DNA from: Pedobacter alluvionis
GTDB lineage: Bacteria > Bacteroidota > Bacteroidia > Sphingobacteriales > Sphingobacteriaceae
Assembly (NCBI RefSeq): GCF_003664035.1
Contig: NZ_RCCK01000014.1
Span: 248,001 to 312,000 of the forward strand
Direction of reading: 5' to 3'
DNA: 64,000 nucleotides
How positions within the stretch are numbered: the first letter of the stretch is position 1; every line of letters starts with the position of its first letter. Positions 17,930 to 27,320 of this stretch are shown here, piece after piece. Position numbers and translations under genes: made by a program. Under the pieces are notes generated by a model. That model worked only from the letters and a program-made list of their open reading frames with translations. It made no database searches and had not been told where the DNA came from.

Positions 17930-19009
17930 TTACAGTTTATCATTAACGTTGATACAGTTTAGATCTTCGAAAGCCGTAGTTAAACGCTTTACAAAAGTTT
18001 CTTCACCTTTACGCAACCATACGCGTGGATCATAGTATTTTTTATTTGGTTTATCATCGCCATCAGGGTTACCGATCTGGGCTTGAAGATAAGCTTCATT
18101 CTTTTTGTAATATTCTAAAATGCCTTCCCAAAATGCCCATTGCATGTCAGTATCGATATTCATTTTAATTGCACCATAAGAAATTGCTTCTCTGATTTCT
18201 TCCTGAGTAGAACCAGAACCACCGTGGAATACGAAATTGATCGGTTTCTCTGCAGTTAAGCTGAATTTTTCTTTGATGAAATCCTGAGAATTTTTCAAAA
18301 TTACCGGTTGCAATTTTACGTTACCTGGTTTATAAACACCGTGTACGTTACCAAAAGCAGCAGCAACAGTAAAACGAGGAGAAACTTTGCTTAATTCTTT
18401 GTAAGCATAAGCCACTTCGCTAGGCTGAGTATATAATTTAGAGCTGTCTACATCGCTATTATCAACACCATCTTCTTCACCACCTGTAACACCAAGTTCG
18501 ATTTCGATAGTCATGTTCATTTTAGCCATGCGTGCTAAGTATTTAGCAGAAATTTCCATGTTTTCTTCAATAGATTCTTCCGATAAATCCAACATGTGTG
18601 ATGAAAACAAAGGTTTTCCGGTTTCAGCGAAGATTTTTTCACCGTGGTCTAAAAGTCCATCAATCCAAGGCAATAATTTTTTAGCGGCGTGGTCGGTATG
18701 TAAAACCACGGCAACACCATAATGCTCTGCCAATAAATGTACATGTTTAGCAGCCGATACAGCTCCTAAAATACATGCTTGTAATTTCTCATTATCTAAT
18801 GATTTACCAGCATAAAACTGTGCACCTCCATTAGACAATTGAATCATAACAGGCGAATTTACTGCCTTAGCAGTTTCCAATACCGCGTTAACCGTATTGG
18901 TACCGGTAACGTTTACTGCTGGTAAAGCAAACTGATGTTTTTTAGCCTGCTCAAACAATTCTTGAACGGCATCTCCGTAAATTACGCCTTTGTAGCCTTT
19001 TAAACTCAT
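17930..19009 (-). CDS. fbaA: Class II fructose-bisphosphate aldolase
   Basis: A 359-aa enzyme, the normal size of the long class IIA form. VLHTDHAAKKLL provides the catalytic Asp and first Zn His, ELGVTGGEEDGV follows, and the other Zn ligands are in AFGNVHGVYKPGNV and VFHGGSGSTQEEI. Substrate phosphate binding is in KMNIDTDMQW. It interconverts fructose-1,6-bisphosphate with the triose phosphates. Single gene with about 140 bp upstream of the next conserved feature. Confidence 0.96.
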   Translation of the reverse strand: MSLKGYKGVIYGDAVQELFEQAKKHQFALPAVNVTGTNTVNAVLETAKAVNSPVMIQLSNGGAQFYAGKSLDNEKLQACILGAVSAAKHVHLLAEHYGVAVVLHTDHAAKKLLPWIDGLLDHGEKIFAETGKPLFSSHMLDLSEESIEENMEISAKYLARMAKMNMTIEIELGVTGGEEDGVDNSDVDSSKLYTQPSEVAYAYKELSKVSPRFTVAAAFGNVHGVYKPGNVKLQPVILKNSQDFIKEKFSLTAEKPINFVFHGGSGSTQEEIREAISYGAIKMNIDTDMQWAFWEGILEYYKKNEAYLQAQIGNPDGDDKPNKKYYDPRVWLRKGEETFVKRLTTAFEDLNCINVNDKL

Positions 19010-19319
19010 TTCTTGTTAATTTTATTAAGTCCGAAGTTATAAAAAAAAATAACATTCCAAGCTTTTGTAACAACAGAATTATTTGCCTAACAGCAAAATA
19101 AAGCCTGTTTAGTGTAAAAAACACATTATCCTTAGTGTAAAAAAGACACACTTCAGTTTTCAATTCGAAGTTCACAATGGGCAAATACAGGTTTTCAATT
19201 ACTTCAGCTACTTAGCTATTAAGCATCAACCAATTAACCATCGACTATTTTTACGTCTAATAAGGTTCGACTTTATTTTATTTTTCGTTTCTTTGCAATC
19301 CAATTCTTCAAAAAATTAT

Positions 19320-20165
19320 ATGGCTTGGTTTAAAAGAGAGAATAAAGGTATCATTACCACAACAGAAGAGAAAAAAGAAGCACCAGATGGTTTGTGGAAT
19401 AAATGTCCAAATTGTAAGAAACCGCTACATCAGGCAGAACTTCAGGAAAACAAATACGTTTGTCATTACTGTAATTACCACCTGAGAGTAGGCTCAAAAG
19501 AATATTTCGAGGTTTTATTTGATAATAACGAATTTAAAGAGCTGTTCCCTAACTTAACATCAGGCGACCCGTTAAACTTTAATGATAACAAACCTTATAC
19601 CGATAGAATTAAAGAAAGTCAGGCTAAAACCGGCTTAAAAGATGCTATCCGGGCAGGTGTTGGTAAAATTGAAGGTCAGGATCTCGTTATTGCCTGTATG
19701 GATTTCGCTTTCATCGGTGGTTCAATGGGTTCGGTTGTGGGCGAAAAAATTGCACGTTCAATCGATTATAGCATCAAACATAAAGTTCCGTTTTTGATGA
19801 TTTCTAAATCAGGTGGCGCTAGGATGATGGAAGCTGCATTTTCATTAATGCAAATGGCCAAAACTTCGGCTAAACTCGCTTTATTAGGTCAGGCTAAAGT
19901 TCCATACATCTCTTTATTAACGGATCCAACTACTGGCGGTGTAACGGCCTCTTATGCCATGCTAGGCGATATCAACATTGCCGAACCAGGCGCTCTGATC
20001 GGTTTTGCCGGTCCGAGGGTAATTAAAGAAACCATTAAAAAAGATTTACCTAAAGGTTTCCAAACTTCCGAATTCGTTCTGGAACATGGTTTCCTTGACT
20101 TTATCGTTGACAGAAGAGCCATGAAAGCTAAATTGGGCGCTTTTATCAAAATGATGAACAATTAG
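19320..20165 (+). CDS. accD: Acetyl-CoA carboxylase carboxyltransferase subunit beta
   Basis: A 281-aa protein from ATG 19320 (MAWFKRE, the usual AccD opening); a TTG at 19293 in the same frame is less likely. The N-terminal zinc ribbon is CPNCKK...CHYCNYHL at about residues 27-50. The crotonase-fold carboxyltransferase follows, with GSMGSVVGEKI, SGGARMMEAAFSLMQM and DPTTGGVTASYAMLGD. With AccA it transfers carboxyl from biotin to acetyl-CoA for fatty-acid synthesis. AccA is not in the window, which is normal since the genes are scattered in many bacteria. Confidence 0.97.
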   Translation: MAWFKRENKGIITTTEEKKEAPDGLWNKCPNCKKPLHQAELQENKYVCHYCNYHLRVGSKEYFEVLFDNNEFKELFPNLTSGDPLNFNDNKPYTDRIKESQAKTGLKDAIRAGVGKIEGQDLVIACMDFAFIGGSMGSVVGEKIARSIDYSIKHKVPFLMISKSGGARMMEAAFSLMQMAKTSAKLALLGQAKVPYISLLTDPTTGGVTASYAMLGDINIAEPGALIGFAGPRVIKETIKKDLPKGFQTSEFVLEHGFLDFIVDRRAMKAKLGAFIKMMNN

Positions 20166-20221
20166 TTGGTTCAATAGTCATTAGTACAAGTTGAGCAGTA
20201 AACAAATAAACTTATAATAAG

Positions 20222-20265
20222 AAAAGCAGGGCTTGAATAAATCGGTGAATTCAGTCCTGCTTTTT
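20222..20265 (+). terminator. Possible accD terminator
   Basis: A 9-bp inverted repeat AAAAGCAGG/CCTGCTTTT with a 25-nt loop and a short T-run, 57 bp after the accD stop. The remaining spacer to 20546 carries an intergenic repeat (core CTCCGGGCTTTCC) also seen near 40791. Confidence 0.5.
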
Positions 20266-20546
20266 GCTTCAAGTCCTCGCTACACTCCGGGCTTTCCACG
20301 ACAATCAGGTTTAGCTTGCATAGCCAGTGGTTCTTATGAGGGGTTTTTCTAGCGAGTCTAATTTTACCACAAAGGCACCAAGATACAAAGAAAAAGGCTA
20401 CTCCTTATTTAGGTGAACTAAGGTGTCTTAGGTGGTCAAAATATACTGGGTGGTAACATCAACTCCTGCAACATTTCCATTAACATCCCCCAACCCTACT
20501 CCATATTTCATAAATTAGTGCATCAAATAATCAACCCTAACTAATT

Positions 20547-22094
20547 ATGAATAAAAAGCTACTATTTTCTACACTATTTCTGTGCACTTCAGCAAGCATT
20601 TTTGCGCAAGACAGGAAAGTTATCGACAATATTGTTAAAGAAGTAAACGAAAACTCTCAATTAGAAAAACTCGCGCACGAATTACTTGATGTTGTTGGTC
20701 CTCGTTTGGTTGGCTCACCACAAATGAAACAGGCCAACGATTGGGCAGTTAAAAAATATAGTGATTGGGGCATTTCCGCCAAGAAAGAAAAATGGGGCGA
20801 ATGGGCCGGCTGGGAAAGAGGCATTACCCATATCGATCTGGTAAGTCCGCGTGTTCGCACTTTAGAAGGTACACAATTGGCCTGGAGCCCATCAACCAAT
20901 GGTAAAGCCATTAATGCAGAAGCGATTATCCTTCCAGAAATTACAGATTCATTATCATTTCAGAAATGGTTACCCAATGTAAAAGGTAAAATTGTTTTAA
21001 TTTCCATGAACCAACTTTCTGGCCGACCAGAAAAAAACTGGGAAGAATTTGCCACAAAAGACCTTTTCGAAAAGTTTAAAAAAGAAAAAGCTAATGCGGC
21101 TAAAGCTTGGGCTACAAGCCTTGCTAAAACTGGTTTAACGGCTAAAACCCTTCCCGTAGCTTTAGAAAATGCAGGTGCTGTGGCTGTAGTGATCAACAAC
21201 TGGTCGCAGGGTTTTGGCGTAGATAAAATTTTTGGTGCAAACACCACAAAAATACCAACTTTAGATTTATCTGTCGAAGATTATGGCCTGGTTTACCGTT
21301 TGGCTTTAAATGGCGACAAACCGAAGCTTAAAATCGAGGCAGATTCGAAGAAATTAGGTGCTGTACCTACTTTTAATACGATCGCTGAAATTAAAGGCAC
21401 ACAAAAACCAAACGAATACGTGATGCTTTCAGCACACTTCGATTCGTGGGATGGCGCAAGTGGTGCTACCGATAATGGTTCTGGCACGATCTTAATGATG
21501 GAAGCCATGCGCATTTTAAAGAAAATTTATCCTAATCCAAAACGCACCATTTTGGTTGGACATTGGGGAAGTGAAGAGCAGGGTTTAAATGGTTCAAGAG
21601 CTTTTGTAGAAGATCACCCGGAAATTGTGAACAACCTCCAGGCTTTGTTTAACCAGGATAATGGAACAGGCCGCGTGGTTAACATTGGCGGACAAGGCTT
21701 TGCTAAATCAAAAGATTACATCACCCGCTGGTTGGCCGCAGTACCGGATACGATTAGAAACCAGATTAAAACAAGTTTCCCTGGAACACCTGGCGCAGGT
21801 GGGTCAGATTTCGCGTCATTTGTAGCCGCTGGAGCATTGGGTTACTCGTTAAGCTCTACCAGCTGGGACTACGGAACATACACCTGGCACACCAACCGAG
21901 ACAGTTACGATAAGTTGGTTTTCGACGAAATTAGAAACAATGTGATTTTAGCTGCCATCATGGTTTATATGGCTTCAGAAGATTCTGAAAAAACCTCAAC
22001 CGAAAAAGCAAAAGATTTACCGGTTAACGAACGTACCGGAAAACCAGCAACCTGGCCGGTACAAACCAAATCGAATAGAAAAGGTGGTTTGTAG
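20547..22094 (+). CDS. Secreted M28 family metallopeptidase
   Basis: A 515-aa protein with a Sec signal peptide (KKLLFSTLFLCTSASIFAQ, cleavage after about residue 20). A PA-like insert region (GAVAVVINNW) is followed by the M28 catalytic core: SAHFDSWDGASGATDNGSG supplies the metal His and Asp, HWGSEEQGLNGS the Glu pair, and FNQDNGTGRV and TWHTNRDSYDK the later ligands. Aminopeptidase or carboxypeptidase activity in the periplasm or outside is expected. Single gene, with terminator. Confidence 0.92.
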   Translation: MNKKLLFSTLFLCTSASIFAQDRKVIDNIVKEVNENSQLEKLAHELLDVVGPRLVGSPQMKQANDWAVKKYSDWGISAKKEKWGEWAGWERGITHIDLVSPRVRTLEGTQLAWSPSTNGKAINAEAIILPEITDSLSFQKWLPNVKGKIVLISMNQLSGRPEKNWEEFATKDLFEKFKKEKANAAKAWATSLAKTGLTAKTLPVALENAGAVAVVINNWSQGFGVDKIFGANTTKIPTLDLSVEDYGLVYRLALNGDKPKLKIEADSKKLGAVPTFNTIAEIKGTQKPNEYVMLSAHFDSWDGASGATDNGSGTILMMEAMRILKKIYPNPKRTILVGHWGSEEQGLNGSRAFVEDHPEIVNNLQALFNQDNGTGRVVNIGGQGFAKSKDYITRWLAAVPDTIRNQIKTSFPGTPGAGGSDFASFVAAGALGYSLSSTSWDYGTYTWHTNRDSYDKLVFDEIRNNVILAAIMVYMASEDSEKTSTEKAKDLPVNERTGKPATWPVQTKSNRKGGL

Positions 22095-22120
22095 ATAAAT
22101 AATTTGAATATAATTTAAAG

Positions 22121-22149
22121 GAGCATTTGGAAACAGATGCTCTTTTTTG
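22121..22149 (+). terminator. M28 peptidase terminator
   Basis: GAGCAT...ATGCTC stem followed by a run of six T residues about 27 bp after the stop codon. Confidence 0.7.
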
Positions 22150-22172
22150 TTTGAATAATCTTTAGTGCGCAT

Positions 22173-22280
22173 CGTCATTTCGAGCGGAGTGCAACGCAGC
22201 CGAGAACCACGGAGTGCTCAGCGAAGCTAAATCTATCTACGTAGATCTCTCCATTCCACTGCGTTCCAGTCGAGATGACG
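22173..22280. repeat. Inverted repeat, dispersed family C
   Basis: The ends read CGTCATTTCGAGCGGAGTGC and a complementary right arm (CTGCGTTCCAGTCGAGATGACG region). Further copies are at 24903-25023 and 46311-46394, and a half copy at 51759-51792. Confidence 0.75.
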
Positions 22281-22303
22281 ATACTTTTGATTGACATCAA
22301 TAC

Positions 22304-23311
22304 CTACTCTTCCTTCTTCTGAAACTTATAAAACAAATACCCTAAAAAAGGTAAAATCAATACACTTCCCAATAAAAGTGCTAAACCTAAGCTGTAAATG
22401 GTTTTTTCTGGCCCAGCTGTTTCCAATAGTGAGATTGCATCTCCGCTTTTTAAACGGATAAAATTTGGAAAGTGGGCATAACTAATTGCCAAAAGGATCA
22501 TCGTTACCTGAAAGCCCGCTAAAATGCGTAAAACCTTGGTTTTACCTTTAATCAATAGATACCATAACAGTACCAACGATAAACTCGCCAGAACAATGGC
22601 CGATAAACCCACATTGCTTTTAAAAACCCAATCGATCAATGGAATTTTATCTCGCTGTGCAGCAATAAATACCATGGCACCAAAAACTACCGCAGCGATA
22701 TTCATAAATTCGGCCTTTTTAATAAAACGGCGTTTATCATGATATTCATCTGTTTCGCCAATAAGATAGATGGCTGCCAGGAAACCGCAAAGTGCCACCG
22801 TAAAGAAGCCTACTGCGATTGAAAACCAGTTTAACCAACCCGATATATAGGCAGTATAAAAATCAGTCGCCTGTGTGTCGATATGGCCCGAAATTAAACT
22901 TCCGGCAATAATACCCAAAAACAAAGCCGTTACAAAGCTCGAATACCGAAATATCCGGTTGTATAACCACTGCATATCATCTTTTACAGCATCATAATGG
23001 CGGAATACAAAAGCGGTACCACGGGCAATAATCCCGATGAGCATAATGGCCAAAGGGATATGCAGGTAAACCGACATGGTGGTATAAATATGTGGAAAAC
23101 CCACGAAAAGGATTACTATGGCAATAATGAGCCACATGTGGTTGGCTTCCCAAACCGGACCAATGGCCTGGTACATGGTTTTACGGGTTTTACTCCTGTT
23201 TTTTGTTGAAGTAAATAGTTCTATAATCCCTGCACCAAAATCAGCTCCACCCAATAAAAAGTAGAGTAGAATGGCCATGCATAAAAATGTAATTACAATT
23301 TGTTCCATCAT
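22304..23311 (-). CDS. cydB: Cytochrome bd oxidase subunit II
   Basis: A 335-aa integral membrane protein. The N-terminal LLYFLLGGADFGAGIIELF and GPVWEANHMWLIIAIVILFVGFP are classic CydB motifs, with eight to nine further helices. It pairs with CydA, encoded 90 bp upstream on the same strand, to form the quinol oxidase that works at low oxygen. Two adjacent ATG codons (23311 and 23308) are possible starts. No CydX-like small gene was seen after it. Confidence 0.96.
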   Translation of the reverse strand: MMEQIVITFLCMAILLYFLLGGADFGAGIIELFTSTKNRSKTRKTMYQAIGPVWEANHMWLIIAIVILFVGFPHIYTTMSVYLHIPLAIMLIGIIARGTAFVFRHYDAVKDDMQWLYNRIFRYSSFVTALFLGIIAGSLISGHIDTQATDFYTAYISGWLNWFSIAVGFFTVALCGFLAAIYLIGETDEYHDKRRFIKKAEFMNIAAVVFGAMVFIAAQRDKIPLIDWVFKSNVGLSAIVLASLSLVLLWYLLIKGKTKVLRILAGFQVTMILLAISYAHFPNFIRLKSGDAISLLETAGPEKTIYSLGLALLLGSVLILPFLGYLFYKFQKKEE

Positions 23312-23400
23312 TTATTTTTTTGCCAAGGACATACACAAATTTTAGATAAGCTTAGATCCAACTACCCAATTTTATCTGTGGTTATCCTCTTCATCTGTGG

Positions 23401-24726
23401 TTAATGATTATTTTCTTCAGTTTTATTATAAAGTACAGGTACCATTTTAATCTGTCGGTAAAGCAAAAACGTTACGATAATGCTTAGCGACACATAAATT
23501 GCCGAAAAGATGTAAAATGAATAAGCAATACCTGGCATGGGCGTAACCGCATCTTTAGTGCGCATAATGCCATAAATAATCCAGGGTTGCCTGCCAACTT
23601 CAGTAACTACCCAACCGGCCTCTAAAGCGAGATAACCAAGCGGAATGGCGAAGACGAACAGTTTTAACAGCCAACGATTTTCTGTTAAAGGTTTCTTTTT
23701 AAAAAGGATAAAGAAATAGGTTAAAGCTACCAAAAGCAGTAAAGTTCCAATCCCTACCATAATCTGGAAAGCGTAATGGGTTATAGCGACTGGTGGATGT
23801 TCATTTTCCGGTATCTGATCCAAGCCCTTAACTTCGGCTTTAAAATCGCCATGTGCCAGAAAACTTAAAGCGCCTGGAATTTTGATTGCCCCTTTTACCG
23901 TTTTATCTTTCTCATTTACGATACCACCGATTAAAAGCGGAGCAGGTTTCTCGGTCTTATACAATGCTTCCATTGCAGCTAGCTTTGCAGGCTGACGCTT
24001 GGCTACGTCTTTTGCAGAGATATCGCCACTTATTGGCTGTAATAAAGCAGCAATGCAGGCAAATACAGCCGCTATTTTAAAAGCTTTTAAATGGAACGCT
24101 GCATTTCTGTCCCTTAGAATCATTAAAGCATGAACACCTGCCACAGCAAAACCCGTTGCGGTAAATGCGGCCAAACACATGTGTAAAGCCTGACTAAACC
24201 AAGCTTTATTGAACATAGCCTGTATGGGATCGATGTTGAGGTATTGTCCGTTTACAAAATCAAAACCTGCCGGACTATTCATCCAGGCATTGGCTGCCAC
24301 TACCAGTATGCCTGAGGCCAAACCACTCACCCCTACTACCATTCCTGTAAACCAATGGAACCATTTGTTTAACTTATTCCAACCATATAGGAAAAAACCA
24401 AGGGCTATCGCTTCAATAAAAAAAGCTGTTCCTTCCAACGAGAAAGGCATTCCGAAGATAGGTCCGGCATGATCCATAAATTTTGGCCAAAGTAAGCCCA
24501 ATTCGAAAGATAACATGGTACCTGATACCGCACCGGTAGCGAAGAATATGGCTACCCCTTTACTCCAGGCTTTTGTGAGGTTTTTATACACCTCATCGTT
24601 TGTTTTAAGCCATTTATAATGCGATACGGCCATAAAGAATGGCATCACCATGCCAATACACGAAAAAATGATGTGAAAGCCTAATGATAAGGCCATTTGG
24701 GAACGGGCTGCTATAAAATCATCCAT
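23401..24726 (-). CDS. cydA: Cytochrome bd oxidase subunit I
   Basis: A 441-aa membrane protein. An early helix holds LSLGFHIIFSCIGMVMPF with a heme His; LSFELGLLWPKFMDHAGPIFGMPFSLEGTAFFIEAIALG carries further conserved heme and quinol residues, and GWVVTEVGRQPWIIYG lies near the C-terminus. The Q-loop is the short type. It holds the three hemes and oxidizes quinol, transferring electrons to oxygen. It is first in the cydAB operon; the 90-bp gap to cydB contains two ATCTGTGGTTA repeats. Confidence 0.96.
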   Translation of the reverse strand: MDDFIAARSQMALSLGFHIIFSCIGMVMPFFMAVSHYKWLKTNDEVYKNLTKAWSKGVAIFFATGAVSGTMLSFELGLLWPKFMDHAGPIFGMPFSLEGTAFFIEAIALGFFLYGWNKLNKWFHWFTGMVVGVSGLASGILVVAANAWMNSPAGFDFVNGQYLNIDPIQAMFNKAWFSQALHMCLAAFTATGFAVAGVHALMILRDRNAAFHLKAFKIAAVFACIAALLQPISGDISAKDVAKRQPAKLAAMEALYKTEKPAPLLIGGIVNEKDKTVKGAIKIPGALSFLAHGDFKAEVKGLDQIPENEHPPVAITHYAFQIMVGIGTLLLLVALTYFFILFKKKPLTENRWLLKLFVFAIPLGYLALEAGWVVTEVGRQPWIIYGIMRTKDAVTPMPGIAYSFYIFSAIYVSLSIIVTFLLYRQIKMVPVLYNKTEENNH

Positions 24727-24902
24727 GGGCTGTAGATTTTGAATTGTAACAAATATAGTTGTTAAACACTAAAGCCTATGGTAATTCAATGAGGTTGAAA
24801 GGATTATTTTAAATATAGAACGTTTATAAATTGAAAATAGATTTGGAAGGCTGTATTAAAGGAACGATAAATTTTTAGCCACAGATGAGCACAGATAGAT
24901 AT

Positions 24903-25023
24903 CGTCATTTAGAGCGGAGGACAAGGCAGTCGAGAACCCGAAGGCTCTGCGAAGCAAAATCTGTCTTGACAGATCTCTCCATTCCGCTGCGCTTCATCCG
25001 ATAGCTATCGGATCGAGAGGACG
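24903..25023. repeat. Inverted repeat, family C, second copy
   Basis: It begins CGTCATTTAGAGCGGAGGAC and ends near CGATCGAGAGGACG; the arms are more diverged than in the 22173-22280 copy. The rest of the 24727-25045 spacer is non-coding. Confidence 0.65.
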
Positions 25024-25045
25024 ACTTTTCTTATGGAATATGAGA

Positions 25046-25945
25046 TTAAACTCCCTTCAATTCATCATAAGCAGCGGTTAAACTTCTTTCAATGCCTTCA
25101 CCCTTCCATTCGGGTGCATTTGGGATCGTAGTCGTTTTTAAAATATCTTCTTTGCTTTTACCTGCTTTGATTTCGCCGCCCACAAAAGTTAACAGGTTTT
25201 GAAGGTAATTTTGATAAGCTTTAACATCAGTTTTATTTCCGGTTACTTTCTCCGGATCAAGGCTATGTCCCCAGATAAATAAGGTATCGTTATCAAACTG
25301 GTTCTGGATTTTATCTAAAGCAGTGATCCAGTTGCCGATGTGTGCGCCATTTTCTCTATCAATATATGGAAATTTACAGTTGAAAACCAGATCGCCAACA
25401 TGTACGATATTGGCATTTTCGAAATGGTAAACTGCATCGCCATTGGTGTGCCCTGAACCGTAATAATAAGCTTTAATATTTTCATTGCCCATTTTCGCAC
25501 TCCATTTTGTCCCAAAAGTGGTATCAGGCAGAAGCTGTTTATCTAAATTATTTGCTTTTTCTGCGCCTCTTTTCTGGTTTACCAGTGAATTTTGGTGTGC
25601 AACCACTTTTTCTGCCAATCCTTTAAAAGAAATATTCCCAGCGGTATGGTCGCCATGGTGATGCGTGTTGATCAAATATTTGAAAGGTTTTTCGCCCAGT
25701 TTTTTCAACTCGTCGATTACATGCGGTGCTGTAGTCGGGAACTGTGCATCTACCACCACAAAACCATTGCTCGAATTTAACCAGCCAATGGTTCCGCCCT
25801 GCTCGGTAAATATACCCACATCATTACGGAGCGGTTTAAAATTATAAGCACGCAACAGCTCTTGCTGCGCTAAAACATCTGTTTTATAAATTGAAAGCAA
25901 GGCCACTGCCAGTGCCGAATTTTTGATAAAATTTCTTCTCTCCAT
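25046..25945 (-). CDS. Exported MBL-fold metallo-hydrolase
   Basis: A 299-aa protein whose N-terminus MERRNFIKNSALAVALLSIYKTDVLAQ looks like a signal peptide; the double Arg followed by FIKNSALA resembles a Tat signal. The metallo-beta-lactamase motif NTHHHGDHTAGN provides the HxHxDH zinc site. SGHTNGDAVYHFENANIVHVGDLVFN gives the third His and bridging Asp, and WGHSLDPEKV a late His. The class is broad; it could be a beta-lactamase-like hydrolase of subclass B1 type or another esterase. Single gene. Confidence 0.85.
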   Translation of the reverse strand: MERRNFIKNSALAVALLSIYKTDVLAQQELLRAYNFKPLRNDVGIFTEQGGTIGWLNSSNGFVVVDAQFPTTAPHVIDELKKLGEKPFKYLINTHHHGDHTAGNISFKGLAEKVVAHQNSLVNQKRGAEKANNLDKQLLPDTTFGTKWSAKMGNENIKAYYYGSGHTNGDAVYHFENANIVHVGDLVFNCKFPYIDRENGAHIGNWITALDKIQNQFDNDTLFIWGHSLDPEKVTGNKTDVKAYQNYLQNLLTFVGGEIKAGKSKEDILKTTTIPNAPEWKGEGIERSLTAAYDELKGV

Positions 25946-26018
25946 TTTGCTATTAAGCTAAAAAACCACAGCAAGTGCTGTGGTTTAAATTTAATGATTT
26001 AGATCTTGAAATAACAAA

Positions 26019-26222
26019 TTATATACCCGAACCCGGTGTGGTACCTGGCTCATGCCCCGGACCAAAGGAATTATTCTTACGGTCTTTATCTTTGTTAAAC
26101 AGATTGGTCGTTACTTTCGATGATTTATTTTCATCTAAAGTTCTATCCTCTTTAATATCTTCTGCGGTTTTATCCAGTAAATCGTTCTCAACAACTTTAC
26201 CTTTTTCTTTATTCGTTTCCAT
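26019..26222 (-). CDS. Small Lys/Asp/Glu-rich hypothetical protein
   Basis: A 67-aa highly charged protein with no hydrophobic core and a Gly/Pro-rich tail (SFGPGHEPGTTPGSGI). It is probably disordered. The start ATG follows an AT-rich region. No family recognised; coding status is supported only by composition and a clean stop. Confidence 0.45.
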   Translation of the reverse strand: METNKEKGKVVENDLLDKTAEDIKEDRTLDENKSSKVTTNLFNKDKDRKNNSFGPGHEPGTTPGSGI

Positions 26223-26291
26223 AGTAATTGTAAATTGATATACTATAGGAACAACCTAAAAATAAGATTGTTTTTATTAATCCACTTCTAA

Positions 26292-26312
26292 TGTTTGGTG
26301 GCTCACCAAACA
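26292..26312. repeat. REP palindrome upstream of the RAYT gene
   Basis: Nine-base arms TGTTTGGTG/CACCAAACA around GCT. The same palindrome recurs at 26935-26955 and 27086-27106 on the other side of the transposase gene. Confidence 0.85.
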
Positions 26313-26353
26313 AATAGTAAAATTTTATGATTATCTTATTTAAAACTAATCAC

Positions 26354-26914
26354 ATGAATTCTGATATTTTTAAAGATAGAAGAAAATCATTCCTTAACTA
26401 TAATGAAACTTACTTTTGGACTTGCACAATTAAGGATTGGATGCTTTTACTAGAGGCACGTAATTATAAGCAATTAGTATTAAACTCTTTAAGAAAACTT
26501 GTTAAACAAAATTTTATTGAGGTTTATGGCTTTGTTATTATGCCAAACCATATCCATTTAATTTTGAAAATTTTAAAACCAAACGGCAAAGAAAAACCGA
26601 ATTCAAGTTTTTTAAAGGATACTTCTCATGAGCTAAGGAAAGACCTTCTTATCAATAACCCTAATTTTTTAAGACTTTTTGAGGTAACTGAATCGGATCG
26701 CAAATATAGAATATGGCAAAGAGATTCGCTCGCAGTCAATATGTTTGATATTAATATTTTAGAGCAGAAACTAAATTACATTCATTATAATCCGTTACAA
26801 GAAAGATGGCGTTTGGCTCAAAATACTGAAGATTATCATTGGTCTTCTGCCAGGTTTTATAAAACAGGGATAGATGATTTCAATATACTAACACATTACA
26901 GAGACACATTCTAA
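26354..26914 (+). CDS. REP-associated tyrosine transposase (RAYT)
   Basis: A 186-aa protein from ATG 26354; an in-frame ATG at 26327 is also possible. FVIMPNHIHLILKI contains the HUH-type His-x-His metal motif, and LNYIHYNPLQERW carries the conserved NP-x-x-x-x tyrosine region of IS200-like Y1 transposases. WQRDSLAVNMFD and the C-terminal YHWSSARFY are typical of RAYTs. These enzymes cut single-stranded REP palindromes and are usually single-copy, non-mobile genes. The matching palindromes on both sides strongly support the assignment. Confidence 0.92.
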   Translation: MNSDIFKDRRKSFLNYNETYFWTCTIKDWMLLLEARNYKQLVLNSLRKLVKQNFIEVYGFVIMPNHIHLILKILKPNGKEKPNSSFLKDTSHELRKDLLINNPNFLRLFEVTESDRKYRIWQRDSLAVNMFDINILEQKLNYIHYNPLQERWRLAQNTEDYHWSSARFYKTGIDDFNILTHYRDTF

Positions 26915-26934
26915 TTTGCCCCACCTAATCCCTA

Positions 26935-26995
26935 TGTTTGGTTGCTCACCAAACATGGTATAGAAATAAATGCTATGGTTGGTGAACCACCAACC
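26935..26995. repeat. REP pair (BIME-like) downstream of RAYT, copy 1
   Basis: TGTTTGGTTGCTCACCAAACA (26935-26955) is followed 21 bp later by the opposed palindrome GGTTGGTGAACCACCAACC (26977-26995). The CTAAT preceding the first palindrome is shared with the other copies. Confidence 0.8.
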
Positions 26996-27084
26996 AAGGA
27001 ACGGGAGCGGAACGAGAGATGGAACCCAAAACGGAAAAATCTTTAAGCCAAATTTAATTCAAAGATTTCTTTCTCCACTAATCT

Positions 27085-27147
27085 GTGTTTGGTGGCTCAC
27101 CAAACACGATATTGAAATAATGTTATGGCAGGTGAGCCGCCAACAAA
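27085..27147. repeat. REP pair (BIME-like) downstream of RAYT, copy 2
   Basis: A 23-bp palindrome with ten-base arms GTGTTTGGTG/CACCAAACAC around GCT at 27085-27107. Then comes the degenerate partner GGCAGGTGAGCCGCCAAC at 27128-27145. The 75-bp unit aligns with 26935-26995 including the AGAAATAA-type linker. Confidence 0.78.
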
Positions 27148-27320
27148 GGACATGTAAGCTTACCTTTCGATTACAACATAGCTCCAGGGAGTTTTCTCAG
27201 TTCATGGATGCATCCGAAAGAATGAAATTTCCTTTTATGTATTTTATTAAAATGGTTCGAAGATTCGAAAGAAAACGGATTGAAGATAAATTTGTAAATA
27301 TGTTTTCTTTCTTCGTTTAA

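Noticed and set aside
19293..19319. Extended accD start at TTG 19293
   Set aside because: MAWFKRE at 19320 is the normal AccD N-terminus; the extra nine residues are not conserved-looking.
26970..27320. Plus-strand frame through the REP pairs
   Set aside because: It translates the palindromes themselves and has no recognisable domain.
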